From positions 5,952,001-6,016,000 of the forward strand of contig CM037467.1 of NCBI GenBank assembly GCA_021014325.1: DNA of 64,000 bases. The letters are read 5' to 3'. A program made the translations under genes and the position numbers. The stretch's first letter is position 1; every line of letters begins with the position of its first letter. Positions 21,801-34,147 of this stretch are shown here, in pieces. This DNA comes from Plazaster borealis (lineage: Eukaryota; Echinodermata; Asteroidea; Forcipulatida; Labidiasteridae). Below the pieces are notes generated by a model. The model made no database searches, was not told the DNA's origin, and saw only the letters and a list, made by a program, of their open reading frames with translations.

Positions 21801-24361
21801 GCTGTTTAAAAGCCACATTCAAGAATCCTTCCAAAATTACTGTGCATGTGTACATTTTGTCTCAATGAATCAAGATATGGTACAGCATTGATGTTTTTTG
21901 CAGATTAAACAAATGGAATAAACTATGACAAACCTGCAGCAATATGGAGAGAAAATTGTGACACAAGAAGGATAATGGTAAAGCATTGGTAATTTTTGCA
22001 ATACTGGATACCAGTCAAAAATTACCAATGATGTACCATATATTGATTCACTGAGACATTGTGGCTACATGTATAGTAACAGCCTTGCAAAATTTACCAA
22101 ACTGTACCATAACTTGATTCAAAGCATTACATGAATGTAGAACCAGCTTTGCCAACTTACAAAAGAAAGAAATGCTATCTCGTTTGAACTGCTATCTCTT
22201 TATACAGTTTCGATGGAATCTGATCCAACGTAATTACCCTGGCTGACTAGCCTATATAACTGAATTAATATATATCTTTATTGTTATTATTGTTATTTTT
22301 TTTTTATTTGATAAAAGATTATGAGAACTATTTTGAATAAAAGTGTCCCACTCAATCTTTTATAAGATGGTTCTTGAAAAGTAGAAGGTTTGCGTGTTTT
22401 CAGAAATCAATAGCGTGCCAGTTAGAACACAACGCGGGGTTTTTACAAGGGCTTTTTACGCCATATATGAGAGAAATTTGCCTTAAACAATAAACCAGTG
22501 TAACCAATTAACTTTAAGACTATTTCATTATTAACTTAATAGTGTTTGTGCACATTTTGTATGTGGGATGGTCCTGGTACATTATGACAAGTCATTCCTT
22601 CATGAAAATTGAATCATCGTTACATGTTGTGTTGTGTTTATCTTATTATAACTGTTATAGTTGCTTTAGTCGGGGAATCCCATAAAACCAGTTTCAAGCA
22701 AATTTCTTCCCAAAGAATGAAACATTTTCAAGATGATAGTTACCAGAATTGTTATTTTAATTCATTAAAATAATTACCTTCTTTGTCATTGTTAGGCATA
22801 AGTTCTGAATTGCAATTACGTAGGAAACTTGCCAAGTGCAAACGCTCGTTTTGATTCATGCAACCATTAACACAAGACTATTTGGGGATTTTTACAGTGG
22901 ATTATGATGTTAATGTTTTCCAACTTCCGGTTGTGGGAATGAAACATTCATGAGTTTTAGTTGGTCGGATAAACCAACACGGTCTTTCAGAAACTCGACT
23001 CAGAGCGTCCAACTTTTATTTTAAGAAATTTAATTTGGCTAACTTGTATGGGAACTATAAGTATAGGCCTACAATGTATACTACCGGTATTCTAATTGAG
23101 ATTATAGTCAGGGTGATGCCCCGATATGAATGAAGATCTGTATCTATATATGAATCAAGGTTCCTTCAGTGAGAACGAACATACGGAATAAGTAGGTGGT
23201 GACAAAGCACAATCTTTAGCTTGCTTGGGAAGTATCTCCAGACTATTCATGGTTTGTCTTTCACAATGTGAATTACTATTCTTTACGAGTCAGAGTTACT
23301 TCTCCACTTTTAAAATGTACATCTTTAAGATGCGATGCAAATCTGTCGCCGTGCTTTTAAATCTTTCAAACAGGTGATAAGTTGATAAAGAATCAAGGAG
23401 GATTACAAAGTTAATCCCATAAGTGTATTAAAATTGTCATTCTGTGAAAAAAAACCGGAATGATTTAATACAAAAACCTGCCTTGTAAATCGGGAGAGTG
23501 AAATGGGGGGGGGAGAAAGGTGGTGACTGATTTCACGGGGTAAGAACCCCGGGTATTACGTGCTTATAGCAGGATAAAACTCCTCCTGCTTCAAAGAAGT
23601 CAACGAACCCCGAAAAAATTTATTGATTAGCTCACATTAGCAAAATAAATGTTTTTCAATCGATAAATAAAGTATTTGTAAACATAATGCATTATAAATC
23701 AATTGAAAACTATAATTTAGTTTTTTCTGGTTGTTATTCTTGCCTCGTGAACATTTTAGGGACTTCTTTGACATTTGATGCAAAAATATCGAAATTGTAA
23801 CAAGCTATTTTGTTCTCCAGAAGTGGGAAGAATGCCTGGTATTGTTTATATTAATAACTACAAATATAGAAGGATATGCGTCTGCTAGTACATTCACTAG
23901 AATTTAGCAATAATTATTGGTGGGAGGCCTATTGCTAACCAGCAAAATAGAGTCTTCGATTCGAAACGTAGATTTGTACAAAGTGTTGTTTCGGCAGTTG
24001 GGAGTGCTCTGCAATATACATTGTTTTAATGAAAATAGCGCCATAGGGACACAGAACAACAGTGACCAGTATATTAACAATTGGTTGTCTTTTTGTCTTT
24101 TTATTCGATAGTTTCTGTTCTGGAAAGCTTAACAGAGAACGATGGCGATTTACAAAGCAAACCTAGTATGTATGCCCTCCAGGCTTTCGACGATGATACT
24201 GGCAATCCGATTGGCCGATTCAAAACAGTCACAATGGATACGAGACTTCATCATTGTGGAGCATTGACGATACTCCAGGACGTGCAAAAACACGCGAGAA
24301 ACGGCGCAGTTTTCGGCTGGTTACCACCACATGAGGTCGCCGTTAAGGATGTTACTGTATA
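18592..24361 (+). CDS. Secreted Reeler-domain protein, exons 1-2 (3' incomplete)
   Basis: The two exons 18592-18856 and 24112-24361 join in phase 1 to give 171 residues plus a split codon. Residues 1-34 form an N-terminal signal peptide with a hydrophobic stretch around residues 15-30 (YLMLYTTVMVMSIL) and a likely cleavage after YWA. The rest matches the Reeler-domain pattern: a Cys near the start (C46, CGGLP), a GG pair, YTPGQHVIV, then YALQAFDDDTGNPIGRF (residues 109-125), a second Cys (C137) and FGWLPP (156-161) before a closing beta strand KDVTVY. Reeler domains occur in reelin, FRRS1-type reductases and secreted invertebrate defence proteins; this fragment cannot separate these. An in-frame TAA lies upstream of the ATG. 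A short secreted defence-like protein is the simplest guess, because the signal peptide leads straight into the domain. Later exons were not found. Family call is by pattern recognition only. Confidence 0.7.
19775..19937. repeat. Interspersed AAGTCATAATTATGACTT palindromes
   Basis: The 18-bp self-complementary word AAGTCATAATTATGACTT, with variants, occurs about five to six times in about 160 bp, separated by short AT-rich linkers. Each copy can fold on itself or pair with any other. It may be a decayed palindromic satellite. Confidence 0.8.
21840..22140. repeat. Multi-arm inverted repeat around TGTACCAT words
   Basis: TTGTCTCAATGAATCAAGAT..ATGGTACAGCATTG at about 21857 is mirrored by CAATGATGTACCATATATTG..TCACTGAGACATTG ending near 22062. 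A third, shorter arm (AAACTGTACCATAACTTGAT) follows at about 22100. It is probably a MITE relic with a partly duplicated end. Confidence 0.55.
24112..24361 (+). CDS. Reeler gene exon 2
   Basis: The acceptor is TTTTATTCGATAG|TTTCTG, and the first two bases complete a Val codon begun in exon 1. Eighty-two full codons follow. The best donor is ATA|GTGAGT at 24362, leaving a phase-2 end that would encode Tyr. Reading through instead would stop at TAG immediately. A Tyr followed by a short strand is what the end of a Reeler domain would need, so the gene probably continues. Confidence 0.65.
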
Positions 24362-24682
24362 GTGAGTATACAATCTACATTTAAACCACATTCTAATTTT
24401 CTTTAAAAATGTGTCGTAATTTTCCTCAAAACTGGTTAAAGATCTGATCCGTTAGGAGTGGCTCATAATATTTCAGCTGAATTCTTGATTGTCTTCTTCT
24501 TTTTTCTCCTAGGTCGCTAGTTTATAGCAAAGGTTGCTTTTGCTAGATGCTTTTTGCTTTCGTTTCAAACTATACATTATACTTAAAATGGTCAAACAAA
24601 CAAAATTGTAACCGACAAAGCCTCAATTTGTTACATAATAAATTCCAAAGAAAGGATCCGTTAGAATATGAAAATCTTGTTG
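24362..24682 (+). other. Presumed start of Reeler intron 2
   Basis: The sequence starts with the consensus donor GTGAGT. No third exon was recognised up to the next element. Confidence 0.3.
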
Positions 24683-24850
24683 CCGGTGTGGCAGGAGATT
24701 CTGTCCCCCGGAGATTCTGTCTCCCCATACGGCGAACTGTGTACAAACTACTTTTGATAGCGCCCTCTTTTGAATCATCCTCCTCCAGCCTACGATAATT
24801 TCCCGTACGGGGACAGAATCTCTAGGGGACAGATTTCCCTGGGACACCGG
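24683..24850. mobile_element. 168-bp MITE with CCGGTGT termini, copy 1
   Basis: The left end CCGGTGTGGCAGGAGATTCT and right end ATTTCCCTGGGACACCGG are inverted repeats. Each is followed inwards by a further GGGGACAGAATCT-type block, giving nested inverted repeats. The middle shares CGGCGAACTGTGTACAAA and TTGATAGCGCCCTCT with the copy at 53054-53222. There is no coding capacity. Confidence 0.88.
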
Positions 24851-26621
24851 ATTGGTTGGAGATAGAGCTCCTGATCAGAGGAAACAACCCTGTAGTAGCA
24901 CTTAATTTCATATTGATCTTAAGTTTCTGCTGTCATGTTTGTTTCTTTTTATACCAAGTGTTTGTTGTTATTATTAACAGAGCATTAAACTCTTTGTTCA
25001 ATTAAATATTAAGTGATAAAATAAATAATAATAGTTTATAGAATAGAGTTAAGTTGACATAGACCTATTCGTTTTGAGAATTAAATTTAACAACATTTCA
25101 AATAATTGTTGCTGTCTCTGATCGCAGTAATACAGTGATATCACACCCTAGTTCTGCTTTGAAAGTCACCTATATAATTGGAATATTTATACAGTTCTAG
25201 TAGTTCTCGTACTTATACTGAATACGCAGCTAGGTTTCCGGTGTCATTGATACAAGAAAAGATTCAAACACAAATCTATCACAAATAATTAATTATGATG
25301 ATAATAACATACAACGTCTACTGTTCATCGTTTTTCAATGTTATTCCACCCTCACATGCTTGCGTCAAAAGAGGTGAACATTACTAAATGGCTAAATCGA
25401 GAACTAAAATGGGTGAAAACCTGTTATATTAATGAATACAGATTATTGTGGAATTTAATAGTTTGCTGTTAATCTTTTATAGGCTCTCAGGTTTCTCTCT
25501 GAACAGCAAAGCTGATTCAACTCGATAATTTGAATTAATACAAGGGATTGGAATGACATATCCAATCCTGCTTTAAATGTATACAACTGTAGCCCGATCG
25601 ATCATTGAACCTATTGGGCAGCAGCAGCTTTGCTCGTTTACTACGCTGCTGTCTTGGGGGCGCACTTCAATTTGTGTGGCCTAAGAATTGAAGTAGATTC
25701 CAAAAAAAAGGCATATACTTGTGTTTGGAAAGCGCCGAGTTTTCAGGCTGCTGTCGTCATTTTCCTGAGAGTCAAAAATGACTACGTGCACTGATGGACG
25801 CAAAATTCAAACTCATACGGTTTGGGGATACCTATAGTTTATTTCTTCAATAATGTCAGCACACCATCAGTGGTAAGCTCAGAATGCAAAAATTGTGTGA
25901 CTTTGTTCTTTGTATACTAAGGAAATTTGCACTAAAAATGTTGACTCAAAATATTGGAAATATGGAGGGGAAAAAGAAAAAAAAAATCAAATGATATTTC
26001 CCCCAAAACGCTCTTTGAGGGAAAGTTTATAGTGTTGTTTTCCTTTGCATCACTGCAGCTTTTGGTTCAAGGAACGTTAATTGTAGAACGTTTATTGAAA
26101 ATCGGCTTTGAAAAGGTGGAGCTTCTAAAACCCAAGGCCCTCAAACACACCCCACACACAGGATTACCCTGGTTTTACGCACATGGGAGGGATTACATTT
26201 ATGAAAGAATGTTTGGTTCTAATCAATTTGTTTTTAATTTGATTCCAGCGTCAGGAAATTAACCAGTGAATGATGACTCATTAATTGGACTACAAACATC
26301 AAGGTATGCCACACATTATACATGATTGCCAATAAGAAGTGATAATTACTCAATCTGCATTGATCAGCGATTACAGAGGGGGATATAATTATCATGGATC
26401 CATTGGCCTGACAACATGAGATGTGATTTGATCATTATAATGTCATTTATCTGGTTTGCGAAGAGTTTATTGAAATCGTTTTATTTCCTTCTTTTTCTCT
26501 CTCCTTTTCACCCAGACGATCGAACTTCTGCTTTGCCAAGGAGTGTTGTCTTAGAGTTTTTAAAGCTATATGAAGATGGACTCACCTATGATTATCGAAA
26601 AATAGCTCTGATTAATTAAAA
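24851..26621. other. No gene firmly supported
   Basis: AT-rich. At 26514 a strong pyrimidine tract and CACCCAG precede an open segment to a TAA at 26617 (RTSALPRSVVLEFLKLYE). It could be a terminal exon of something, but its phase does not follow from the Reeler exon 2 donor used here and no family is recognised. Confidence 0.3.
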
Positions 26622-29600
26622 ACCTTTATCTCAACCACCATTGTTGAATACCACTGTACCTTATCTCAATCATCAAGGTTATACCCTTATCTCAATCATC
26701 AATGTAGAGTATCATGTAACCTTTATCTCAATCACCAATGTAGAGTACCATAGTACCTTTATCTCAATCATCAATGTGGAGTATCATGGTACCTTTATCT
26801 CAATCATCAATGTAGAGTATCATGGTACCTTTATCTCAATCATTAATGTAGAGTACCATGGTACCTTTATCTCAATCATTAATGTAGAGTACCATGGTAC
26901 CTTTATATTAATCATCAATGTAGAGTATCATGGTATCTTTATCTCAATCACTAATGTAGAGTACCATGGTACCTTTATCTCAATCATCAATGTAGAGTAT
27001 CATGGTACCTTTATCTCAATCATCAATGGTACCTTTATCTCAATCATCAATGTAGAGTATCATGGTACCTTTATCACAATCATCAATGTAGAGTATCATG
27101 GTACCTTTATCACAATCATCAATGTAGAGTACCATGGTACCTTTATCTCAATCATCAATGTAGAGTATCATGATACCTTTATCTCAATCATCAATGTGGA
27201 GTACCATGTTACCTTTATCTCAATCATCAATGTAGAGTACCATGGTACCTTTATCTCAATCATCAATGTAGAGTATCATGGTACCTTTATCTCAATAATC
27301 AATGTAGAGTATCATGGTACCTTTATCTCAATCATCAATGTAGAGTACCATGGTACCTTGATCTCAATCATTAATGTAGAGTACCATGGTACCTTTATCT
27401 CTTTCATCAATGTAGAGTATCATGGTACCTTTATCTCAATCATCAAGGTTGTAACTTTATCTCAATCGTCAATGTAGAGCCTGTACCATAGTACCTTATA
27501 TCAATCATCAAGCTGGTACCTTTATCTCAATCATCAATGTAGAGTACCGTAGTACCTTTATCCTAATCGTCAATGTAGAGTATCATGGTACCTGATCTCA
27601 ATCATCAATGTAGAGTATCATGCTACCTTTATCTCAATCATCAAGGTTGTAACTTTATCTCAATCGTCAATGTAGAGTACAATAGTACCTTATATCAATC
27701 ATCAAGGTGGTACCTTATCTCAATCATCAATGTGGAGTACCATGGTACCTGATCTCAATCATCAATGTAGAGTACCATGGTAACTTTATCTCAATCATCA
27801 ATGTAGAGTACCATGGTACCTTTATCTCAATCATCAATGTAGAGTACCATGGTACCTTGATCTCAATCATTAATGTAGAGTACCATGGTACCTTTATCTC
27901 AATCATCAATGTAGAGTATCATGGTACCTGATCTCATTCATCAATGTAGAGTATCATGGTACCTTTATCTCAATCATCAATGTGGAGTATCATGGTACCT
28001 GATCTCAATCACCAATGTAGAGTACCATGGTACCTTTATCTCAATCATCAATGTAGAGCATCATGGTACCTGATCTCATTCATCAATGTAGAGTATCATG
28101 GTACCTTTATCTCAATCATCAATGTGGAGTATCATGGTACCTGATCTCATTCATCAATGTAGAGTATCATGGTACCTTTATCTCAATCATCAATGTAGAG
28201 TACCATAGTACCTGATCTCAATGACCAATGTAGAGTACCATGGTACCTTTATCTCAATCATCAATGTAGAGCATCATGGTACCTGATCTCATTCATCAAT
28301 GTAGAGTATCATGGTACCTTTATCTCAATCATTAATGTGGAGTATCATGGTACCTGATCTCAATCATCAATGTAGAGTATCATGGTACCTTTATCTCAAT
28401 CATCAATGTGGAGTATCATGGTACCTTTATCTCAATCATCAATGGTACCTTTATCTCAATCATCAATGTGGAGTATCATGGTACCTGATCTCAATCATCA
28501 ATGTAGAGTATCATGGTACCTTTATCGCAATCATCAATGTGGAGTATCATGGTACCTGATCTCAATCATCAATGTTGAGTATCATGGTACCTGATCTCAA
28601 TCATCAATGTAGAGTACCATGGTACCTTTATCTCAATCATCATTGTAGAGTACCATGGTACCTGATCTCAATCATCAATGAAGCGTACCATGGTACCTTT
28701 ATCTCAATCATCAATTTAGAATATCATGGTACCTGATCTCAATCATCAATGTAGAGTATCATGGTACCTGATCTCAATCATCAATGTAGAGTATCATGGT
28801 GCCTTTATCTCAATCATCAATGTAGAGTACCATTGTACCTTTATCTCATTCATCAATGTGGAGTACCATGGTACCTTTATCTCAATCATCAATGTAGAGT
28901 ATCATGGTACCTGAACTCAATCATCAATGTTGAGTATCACGGTACCTGATCTCAATCGTCAATGTAGAGTACCATGGTACCTTTATCCCAATCATCAATG
29001 TAGAGTATCATGGTACCTTTATCTCAATCATCAATGTGGAGTACCATGGTACCTTTATCTCAATCATCAATGTGGAGTACCATGGTACCTGATCTCAATC
29101 ATCAATGTAGCGTACCATGGTACCTTTATCTCAATCATCAATTTAGAGTATCATGGTACCTGATCTCAATCATCAATGTAGAGTATCATGGTACCTTTAT
29201 CTCAATCATCAATGTTGAGTATCATGGTACCTGATCTCAATCATCAATGTAGAGTATCATTGTACCTTTATCTCATTCATCAATGTGGAGTATCATGGTA
29301 CCTGATCTCAATCATCAATGTGGAGTATCATGGTACGTGATCTCAATCATCAATGTGGAGTACCGTGGTACCTTTATCTCAATCATCAATGTGGAGTATC
29401 ATGGTACCTGATCTCAATCATCAATGTAGAGTATCATGGTACCTTATATCAATCATCCAGGTGGTACCTTTATCTCAATCATCAATGTAGAGTACCATAG
29501 TACCTTATATCAATCATCAAGGGGGTACCTGATCACAATCATCAATGTAGAGTATCATGGTACCTTTATCTCAATCATCAATGTGGAGTATCATGGTACC

Positions 29601-32182
29601 TTTATCTCAATCATCAATGTAGAGTACCTTAGTACCTTTATCGCAATCATCAATGTAGAGTATCATGGTACCTGATCTCAGTCATCAATGTAGAGTATCA
29701 TGGTACCTTTATCTCAATCATCAATGTGGAGTATCATGGTACCTTTATCTCAATCATCAATGTGGAGTATCATGGTACCTGATCTCAATCATCAATGTGG
29801 AGTATCATGGTACCTTTATCTCAGTCATCAATGTGGAGTATCATGGTACCTGATCTCAATCATCAATGTGGAGTATCATGATACCTTTATCTCAGTCATC
29901 AATGTGGAGTATCATGGTACCTGATCTCAATCATCAATGAAGCGTACCATGGTACCTTTATCTCAATCATCAATTTAGAATATCATGGTACCTGATCTCA
30001 ATCATCAATGTAGAGTATCATGGTACCTGATCTCAATCATCAATGTAGAGTATCATGGTGCCTTTATCTCAATCATCAATGTAGAGTACCATTGTACCTT
30101 TATCTCATTCATCAATGTGGAGTACCATGGTACCTTTATCTCAATCATCAATGTAGAGTATCATGGTACCTGAACTCAATCATCAATGTTGAGTATCACG
30201 GTACCTGATCTCAATCGTCAATGTAGAGTACCATGGTACCTTTATCCCAATCATCAATGTAGAGTATCATGGTACCTTTATCTCAATCATCAATGTGGAG
30301 TACCATGGTACCTTTATCTCAATCATCAATGTGGAGTACCATGGTACCTGATCTCAATCATCAATGTAGCGTACCATGGTACCTTTATCTCAATCATCAA
30401 TTTAGATTATCATGGTACCTGATCTCAATCATCAATGTAGAGTATCATGGTACCTTTATCTCAATCATCAATGTTGAGTATCATGGTACCTGATCTCAAT
30501 CATCAATGTAGAGTATCATTGTACCTTTATCTCATTCATCAATGTGGAGTATCATGGTACCTGATCTCAATCATCAATGTGGAGTATCATGGTACGTGAT
30601 CTCAATCATCAATGTGGAGTACCGTGGTACCTTTATCTCAATCATCAATGTGGAGTATCATGGTACCTGATCTCAATCATCAATGTAGAGTATCATGGTA
30701 CCTTATATCAATCATCCAGGTGGTACCTTTATCTCAATCATCAATGTAGAGTACCATAGTACCTTATATCAATCATCAAGGTGGTACCTGATCACAATCA
30801 TCAATGTAGAGTATCATGGTACCTTTATCTCAATCATCAATGTGGAGTATCATGGTACCTTTATCTCAATCATCAATGTAGAGTACCTTAGTACCTTTAT
30901 CGCAATCATCAATGTAGAGTATCATGGTACCTGATCTCAGTCATCAATGTAGAGTATCATGGTACCTTTATCTCAATCATCAATGTGGAGTATCATGGTA
31001 CCTTTATCTCAATCATCAATGTGGAGTATCATGGTACCTGATCTCAATCATCAATGTGGAGTATCATGGTACCTTTATCTCAGTCATCAATGTGGAGTAT
31101 CATGGTACCTGATCTCAATCATCAATGTGGAGTATCATGATACCTTTATCTCAGTCATCAATGTGGAGTATCATGGTACCTGATCTCAATCATCAATGTG
31201 GAGTACCATAGTACCTTTATCTCAATCATCAATGTGGAGTATCATGGTACCTGATCTCAATCATCAATGTAGAGTATCATGGTACCTTATATCAATCATC
31301 CAGGTGGTACCTTTATCTCAATCATCAATGTAGAGTTCCATAGTACCTTTATCGCAATCATCAATGTGGAGTATCATGGTACCTTTATCACGATTATTAA
31401 TGTGGAGTATCATGGTACCTGATCTCAATCATCAATGTGGAGTATCATGGTACCTTTATCTCAATCATCAATGTAGAGTACCATGGTACCTTTATCGCAA
31501 TCATCAATGTGGAGTACCATGGTACCTGATCTCAATCATCAATGTGGAGTATCATGGTACCTTTATCACGATTATTAATGTGGAGTATCATGGTACCTGA
31601 TCTCAATCATCAATGTGGAGTATCATGGTACCTTTATCACGATTATTAATGTGGAGTATCATGGTACCTGATCTCAATCATCAATGTGGAGTATCATGGT
31701 ACCTTTATCTCAATCATCAATGTAGAGTACCATGGTACCTTTATCTCAATCATCAATGTGGAGTATCATGGTACCTGATCTCAATCATCAATGTGGAGTA
31801 TCATGGTACCTTTATCTCTGTCATCAATGTGGAGTATCATGGTACCTGATCTCAATCATCAATGTAGAGTATCATGGTACCTTATATCAATCATCCAGGT
31901 GGTACCTTTATCTCAATCATCAATGTAGAGTACCATAGTACCTTATATCAATCATCAATGTAGAGTATCATGGTACCTTATATTAATCATCAAGGGGTCA
32001 CCTTTATCGCAATCATCAATGTAGAGTACCATGGTACCTTTATCTCAATCATTAATGTAGAGTATCATGGTACCTTTATCTCAATCATTAATGTAGAGTA
32101 TCAAGGAACCTTTATCTCAATCATCAATTTAGAGTATCATGTAACCTTTATCTCAATCATTAATGTAGAGTATCATGGTACC
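26622..32182 (+). repeat. 5.6-kb minisatellite of mixed 35- and 36-bp units, about 155 copies
   Basis: The 36-bp unit is GGTACCTTTATCTCAATC followed by ATCAATGTAGAGTATCAT. The 35-bp unit has GGTACCTGATCTCAATC in the first part (TTTATC replaced by TGATC). Nearly every unit has the palindrome GGTACC, often extended to ACCATGGTAC. Units vary at a few fixed sites (TAGAG/TGGAG, TATCAT/TACCAT). The left 0.8 kb is almost all 36-bp units, while from about 27.6 kb the two types alternate. The runs of 36-bp units give a long spurious frame reading YHGTFISIINVE repeatedly. Short units CATCAATGGTACC (27027, 28443) and spacers TATATCAATCATC are recurring defects. Confidence 0.98.
28681..31198 (+). repeat. 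Tandem duplication of a 1259-bp block inside the minisatellite
   Basis: The block 28681-29939 is repeated at 29940-31198 with very few differences. Landmarks such as the odd word AAGCGTACCATGG (28681 and 29940), ATCACGGTACC, ATTTAGA and the CCAGGTGGTACC defect recur at exactly 1259-bp spacing. Single changes include GGGGGTACC against AGGTGGTACC and TTTAGAG against TTTAGAT. It is a recent duplication of about 35 units, or an assembly duplication. Confidence 0.93.
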
Positions 32183-33203
32183 GTACATGAGAGACCCAAG
32201 TTGATAGTGATAAATATCCTGGTGATTTGGTACATGAGAGACCCAAGTTGATAGTGATAAATATCCTGCTGACTTGGTACATCAGAGACCCAAGTTGATA
32301 GTGATAGGTTTCCTGGTGACTTGGTACATGAGAGACCCAAGTTGATAGTGATAAATATCCTGGTGAACTGGTACATGGGAGACCCAAGTTGATAGTGATA
32401 AATATCCTGGTGATTTGGTACATGGGAGACCCAAGTTGATAGTGATAAATATCCTGGTGATTTGGTACATGAGAGACCCAAGTTGATAGTGAGAAATATC
32501 CTGGTGATTTGGTACATGAGAGACCAAAGCTGACAGTGATAAATATCCTGGTGATTTGGTACATGGGAGACCCAAATTGATAGTGATAAATATCCTGGTG
32601 ATTTGGTACATGAAAGACCCAAGTTGATAGTGAGAAATATCCTAGTGATTTGGTACATGAGAGACCCAAGTTGATAGTGATAAATATCCTGGTGGCTTGG
32701 TACATGAGAGACCCAAGTTGATAGTGATAAATATCCTGGTGATTTGGTACATGAGAGACCCAAGTTGATAGTGATAAATATCCTGGTGATTTGGTACATG
32801 AGAGACCCAAGTTGATAGTGATACATATCCTGGTGACTTGGTACATGAGAGACCCAAGTTGATAGTGATAAATATCCTGGTGACTTGGTACATGAGAGAC
32901 CCAAGTTGATAGTGATAAATATCCTGGGAATTTGGTACATGAGAGACCCAAGTTGATAGTGATAAATATCCTAGTGATTTGGTAAATGAGAGACCCAAGT
33001 TGATAGTGATAAATATCCTAGTGATTTGGTACATGAGAGACCCAAGTTGATAGTGATAAACATCCTGGTGACTTGGTACATGAGAGACCAAAGCTGACAG
33101 TGATAAATATCCTGGTGACTAATTGGTACATGAGAGACCCAAGTTGATAGTGATAAATATCCTAGTGACTTGGTACATGAGAGACCAAAGCTGACAGTAA
33201 TAA
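32183..33203 (+). repeat. 47-bp minisatellite, about 21 units
   Basis: The unit is GAGACCCAAGTTGATAGTGA followed by TAAATATCCTGGTGATTTGG and TACATGA; successive GAGACCC blocks are 47 bp apart (32191, 32238). Variants include GACCAAAGCTGACAG and CTAGTGA. It abuts the previous array directly, in the sequence TATCATGGTACCGTACATGA, where the two units share TGGTAC. Overlapping minus-strand frames across it are spurious. Confidence 0.97.
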
Positions 33204-34147
33204 TTATATATAAAAATATAATTATCGATATGACTTTTCCATATTACCTGCTATCAATAAATAATCCCAAAAGTAAACATTTTCACATGAAAGGTCACTA
33301 GCAGAATTACTAAATATCATGTAGTTTGTTTTGGCGATACTAAGGGAAAGCCCATTTAATGTGAACTAATTTGCTGCAGACTTCAGCTCAGTGTTAAATG
33401 TGTGTATAGGGTGATTAATGTTACTATGCGAATAAATTCGAGTTATCAGCAAACAATATAAACGAGAGCACACGAGAAGAATTTGTGGAGTCGTTAATAA
33501 TGGCCCAATGATTGATCCCTGCGGTGCATGAGTAAGAATATTACCAGAATTTGAGCTAATACCATTAATGGACACACATTAATGGACACATACTGTGATC
33601 TAATTGGAAAGATAGCTCTTAAACCACTCAAGAAGAATTCCTCTGATACCATAAAATGAAAGTTTATGCAATAATAATATTTGATGGACGATATAGTATC
33701 AAGGGTGAGACTCAGATTGTAAGAAAAGGTCACATTTTATAAGACATTTGACTATTTTAACCGTCATCGATCCAAACCCCAGTGTTATTTTTTCGACAAT
33801 GTAATGAAGTCACTCTCTCTACGGTTTGTCCAACAGCAGAGAAATCATGGCGGACGTTTGGTTAAGATCAGCCCATGGTGATGATATGAGACGGTCCTTA
33901 GCAAACCAGCTGGTTATGTTGAACACAATCTCAATATGCCTCTAGTAAAGTTATATAAGGACAGCTTGACCTGAAAATATTGTGTATAGGTATGCATAAA
34001 CTCTTCAGCTTTGCAGAAATTGAATGGGCCTTTACATTATCCGATGACTAAAATTGCTGTTCTTTCAGGCTCGGTATAAACTTTGAAATTTGGTTAGGAT
34101 TATCCACACACCGAGGCGCGAAAAACATGGTATACGTAGTGCTTCCC
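33204..34147. other. No feature seen
   Basis: AT-rich sequence. A frame on the minus strand at 33366-33733 has words such as APQGSIIGPLL that recall a reverse transcriptase GxPQGSxxGPLLF motif, so a LINE scrap is possible here. Confidence 0.35.
33366..33733 (-). pseudogene. Probable reverse transcriptase scrap
   Basis: On the minus strand the frame gives THAPQGSIIGPLLTT, close to the conserved RT block G-x-PQGSxLGPLLF (here A replaces G or V). It is preceded in another frame by YYCINFHFMVSEEFFLSGLR, which resembles the sequence usually found before that block (L..YLS.R). Frames shift and no catalytic YxDD is visible, so this is a dead fragment. Confidence 0.5.

Larger units (their letters stand above)
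18857..24111 (+). other. Large intron of the Reeler gene
   Basis: The 5.26-kb intron has GT..AG ends (GTGAGA..TTCGATAG). It contains the palindromic AT-rich repeats at 19775-19937 and a cluster of partial inverted repeats at 21840-22140. No other gene is supported. Frames near 20000-20300 on both strands look like shadows of each other. Confidence 0.5.

Noticed and set aside
26641..27477. 278-codon open frame with a 12-residue repeat, possible repetitive protein
   Set aside because: The period of 36 is divisible by three and the unit lacks a stop, so the frame is forced. It breaks as soon as 35-bp units appear, and there is no start context or signal peptide.
32160..33091. Minus-strand frames of up to 263 codons over the 47-bp array
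   Set aside because: Two overlapping frames of similar length read the same repeat in different phases. This is a property of the array and not of a gene.
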